Below, in pieces: positions 43,370 to 44,513 of a stretch of 44,513 bases of DNA (position 1 is its first letter; every line of letters starts with the position of its first letter). Source of the stretch: CBDBJL01 sp965206365 (lineage in GTDB: Bacteria; Pseudomonadota; Alphaproteobacteria; JABAAW01; JAHZMA01); contig CBDBJL010000007.1 in assembly GCA_965206365.1 (NCBI GenBank), positions 1-44,513 of the forward strand, in the 5' to 3' direction. Under the pieces are notes generated by a model. The model saw only the letters and a program-made list of their open reading frames with translations. It was not told the DNA's origin and ran no database searches. The position numbers and the translations under genes are program-made.

Positions 43370-44513
43370 TTATAGTTTCAGGCTAGCCATGTTTTTGCGG
43401 TAATCTTGTATGCTGGTATCGGCGCCCAAAGATTTCAGGTAGTCATAAACCTCTCTATTGCTTTGTTCGCCGGCGATATGCAGAGGCGTTCTGCCCATAG
43501 CATCGATCATATTGATATGGGGGGTAAGTGGGCACGGATCAGTTTTAGGATTTTCCCGCGCATCAGTTTCATGATCTTCCGTTATCCGCGGGCAGTTTAA
43601 GTTCTCGCTAATGCGGTGCGCCTCAGGGGCTTCTAGTATGGTTTTCACATCATCAATTGTGGCGGTTTTCATGAAGTGCGGATATAATAAGCGGTGCACC
43701 CCTAACATTTCCGCAGGATAGCCTTTGGCAATAAATTCCTCTAACCAATAGGTAACAGGCGAACGGAAATAAAATGTGTATATATAGTAAGACTCCCCCA
43801 TGGCAGTTTCCCCGACTCCTTTAATATCATCGGCACGATGTTTGCTACCAATGGTAGTATTATCATATTCAAAAAAATCACCTAAATAATCAGAACCTAA
43901 ATATTCAGGAGGTCCTTCTTCAAACTCAAAAGCTAGCAATGAATATCCTATTACAGCTGTACGTTTAGCATGAATATCTGCACCCAAGCTAAGATAGAGT
44001 TTGATAATTTCTATGGTGGTTTTGCGAGGAATATTTCTATCCAATTTATATTTTGTATTGAGGTCATTGAGAGTGTGAGAGGTTATTTTATCATCAAACA
44101 CCCACGATCCATCCTCATTCCGACTCTTTTTATGGTGAAAAGGAACCTCTAAGGCAATTCCCATTAAAACCGTAACATTATGAAAATACGAACTTATTTT
44201 ACCAAAAGGATTACCCCCATAGCGCAAGAATAATTTTGCCATATCCACGGTAACTATGAAAGCAAGTGGGTTACTCTCAATATTTTTTTTTGGATAATTT
44301 TTATCTTTTAAAAATTCATTTTCAATATGGGTCAAAATTTCTTGTTCACGTATTTTATCGAAATCAACCTTACTAGAATATCTATATTCACCATAAACGC
44401 TTCGCATATAATTCAGCAATTCGTCTAGAAGAAACTCATTTTGTTCAGCATTGGCGGTTTGCTCCTGCCCATGCAATCCATTTAATATCGCTAAGGCGAA
44501 TATAAAAAAAGCA
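43370..44513 (-). CDS. Exported ankyrin-repeat protein (5' end outside window)
   Basis: The frame is open to the window edge. Reading inward it gives a hydrophobic signal-like stretch (AFFIFALAILNGLHGQ) before the soluble body, so the true start lies beyond 44513. About 380 residues are visible. Ankyrin features are sparse: EIIKLYLSLGADIHAKRT in the middle, and a clear final repeat pair GRTPLHIAGEQSNREVYDYL with KSLGADTSIQDY. The rest is charged and helical. Ankyrin repeats bind other proteins, and exported forms occur in host-associated bacteria as periplasmic or secreted factors. The end of the decayed tRNA-Lys island is a plausible setting for such a gene. Confidence 0.8.
   Translation of the reverse strand, partial: AFFIFALAILNGLHGQEQTANAEQNEFLLDELLNYMRSVYGEYRYSSKVDFDKIREQEILTHIENEFLKDKNYPKKNIESNPLAFIVTVDMAKLFLRYGGNPFGKISSYFHNVTVLMGIALEVPFHHKKSRNEDGSWVFDDKITSHTLNDLNTKYKLDRNIPRKTTIEIIKLYLSLGADIHAKRTAVIGYSLLAFEFEEGPPEYLGSDYLGDFFEYDNTTIGSKHRADDIKGVGETAMGESYYIYTFYFRSPVTYWLEEFIAKGYPAEMLGVHRLLYPHFMKTATIDDVKTILEAPEAHRISENLNCPRITEDHETDARENPKTDPCPLTPHINMIDAMGRTPLHIAGEQSNREVYDYLKSLGADTSIQDYRKNMASLKL

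Noticed and set aside
39784..44513. An attR-like copy of the tRNA-Lys 3' end
   Set aside because: No repeat of the tRNA end was found in the rest of the window; an element boundary cannot be shown.
1..44513. CRISPR arrays or insertion sequences
   Set aside because: No regularly spaced repeats with unique spacers, no transposase text and no IS-type terminal repeats were seen.

Overview
The window reads as a chromosomal segment of an AT-rich alphaproteobacterium. Three things point there: the order proS - lolC/E - lolD on one strand, the murJ-trpS pair, and a short-form prolyl-tRNA synthetase. A cytoplasmic chemoreceptor and one near-perfect sigma-54 promoter suggest a motile or environmentally responsive cell. 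Housekeeping genes are intact (dnaA, trpS, murJ, proS, polA, carA, ribA, ribB, pdxH, lolCD). Accessory genes carry many one-base indels and in-frame stops. I read this as ongoing gene decay, although sequencing error in homopolymers cannot be excluded from the sequence alone. No genus can be named safely.

Layout. 1-2417: the end of a thiolase and acetoacetyl-CoA synthetase, an acetoacetate/acetyl-CoA unit. 2481-8291: a frameshifted group I truncated haemoglobin, a GAF-domain chemoreceptor, two unrelated alpha/beta hydrolases, a YggS-type PLP protein and an orphan Tat-exported TRAP solute-binding protein. 8292-9023: very AT-rich DNA ahead of dnaA. 9024-13090: dnaA, facing the murJ-trpS operon. 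13266-16566: a family of repeated, exported, probably outer-membrane modules, with one single-module pseudogene and one three-module gene split by a frameshift. 16699-19701: a heparinase II/III-like protein, tRNA-Cys, and a Panacea-domain protein overlapping a small unknown gene, which is a toxin-antitoxin-like arrangement. 19812-23225: lolD, lolC/E, proS. 23340-27265: polA, whose proofreading active site has lost key acidic residues, and stand-alone ribA. 27285-28124: a sigma-54 promoter and an uncharacterised 185-residue protein. 28301-34481: carA, an O-antigen-ligase-like membrane protein, an exported transglutaminase-like protein, ribB fused to a dead ribA-like domain, and a family 25 glycosyltransferase, packed closely on the plus strand. 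34515-39513: an LPP20-like lipoprotein, a GNAT acetyltransferase, a doubly frameshifted Rieske oxygenase, pdxH, and an nfeD (frameshifted)-SPFH pair.

39708-44513: tRNA-Lys followed by a decayed accessory island. It holds remnants of a phage Gp37/Gp68-like (DUF5131) protein and an ImmA/IrrE metallopeptidase, a small membrane protein, a frameshifted lipoprotein, a broken small basic protein, and an exported ankyrin-repeat protein that runs off the end. No integrase or att repeat is visible.

The least explained elements are the repeated exported modules at 13.3-16.6 kb, the Panacea pair at 18.8-19.7 kb, and the orphan sigma-54-linked protein at 27.3-28.1 kb.
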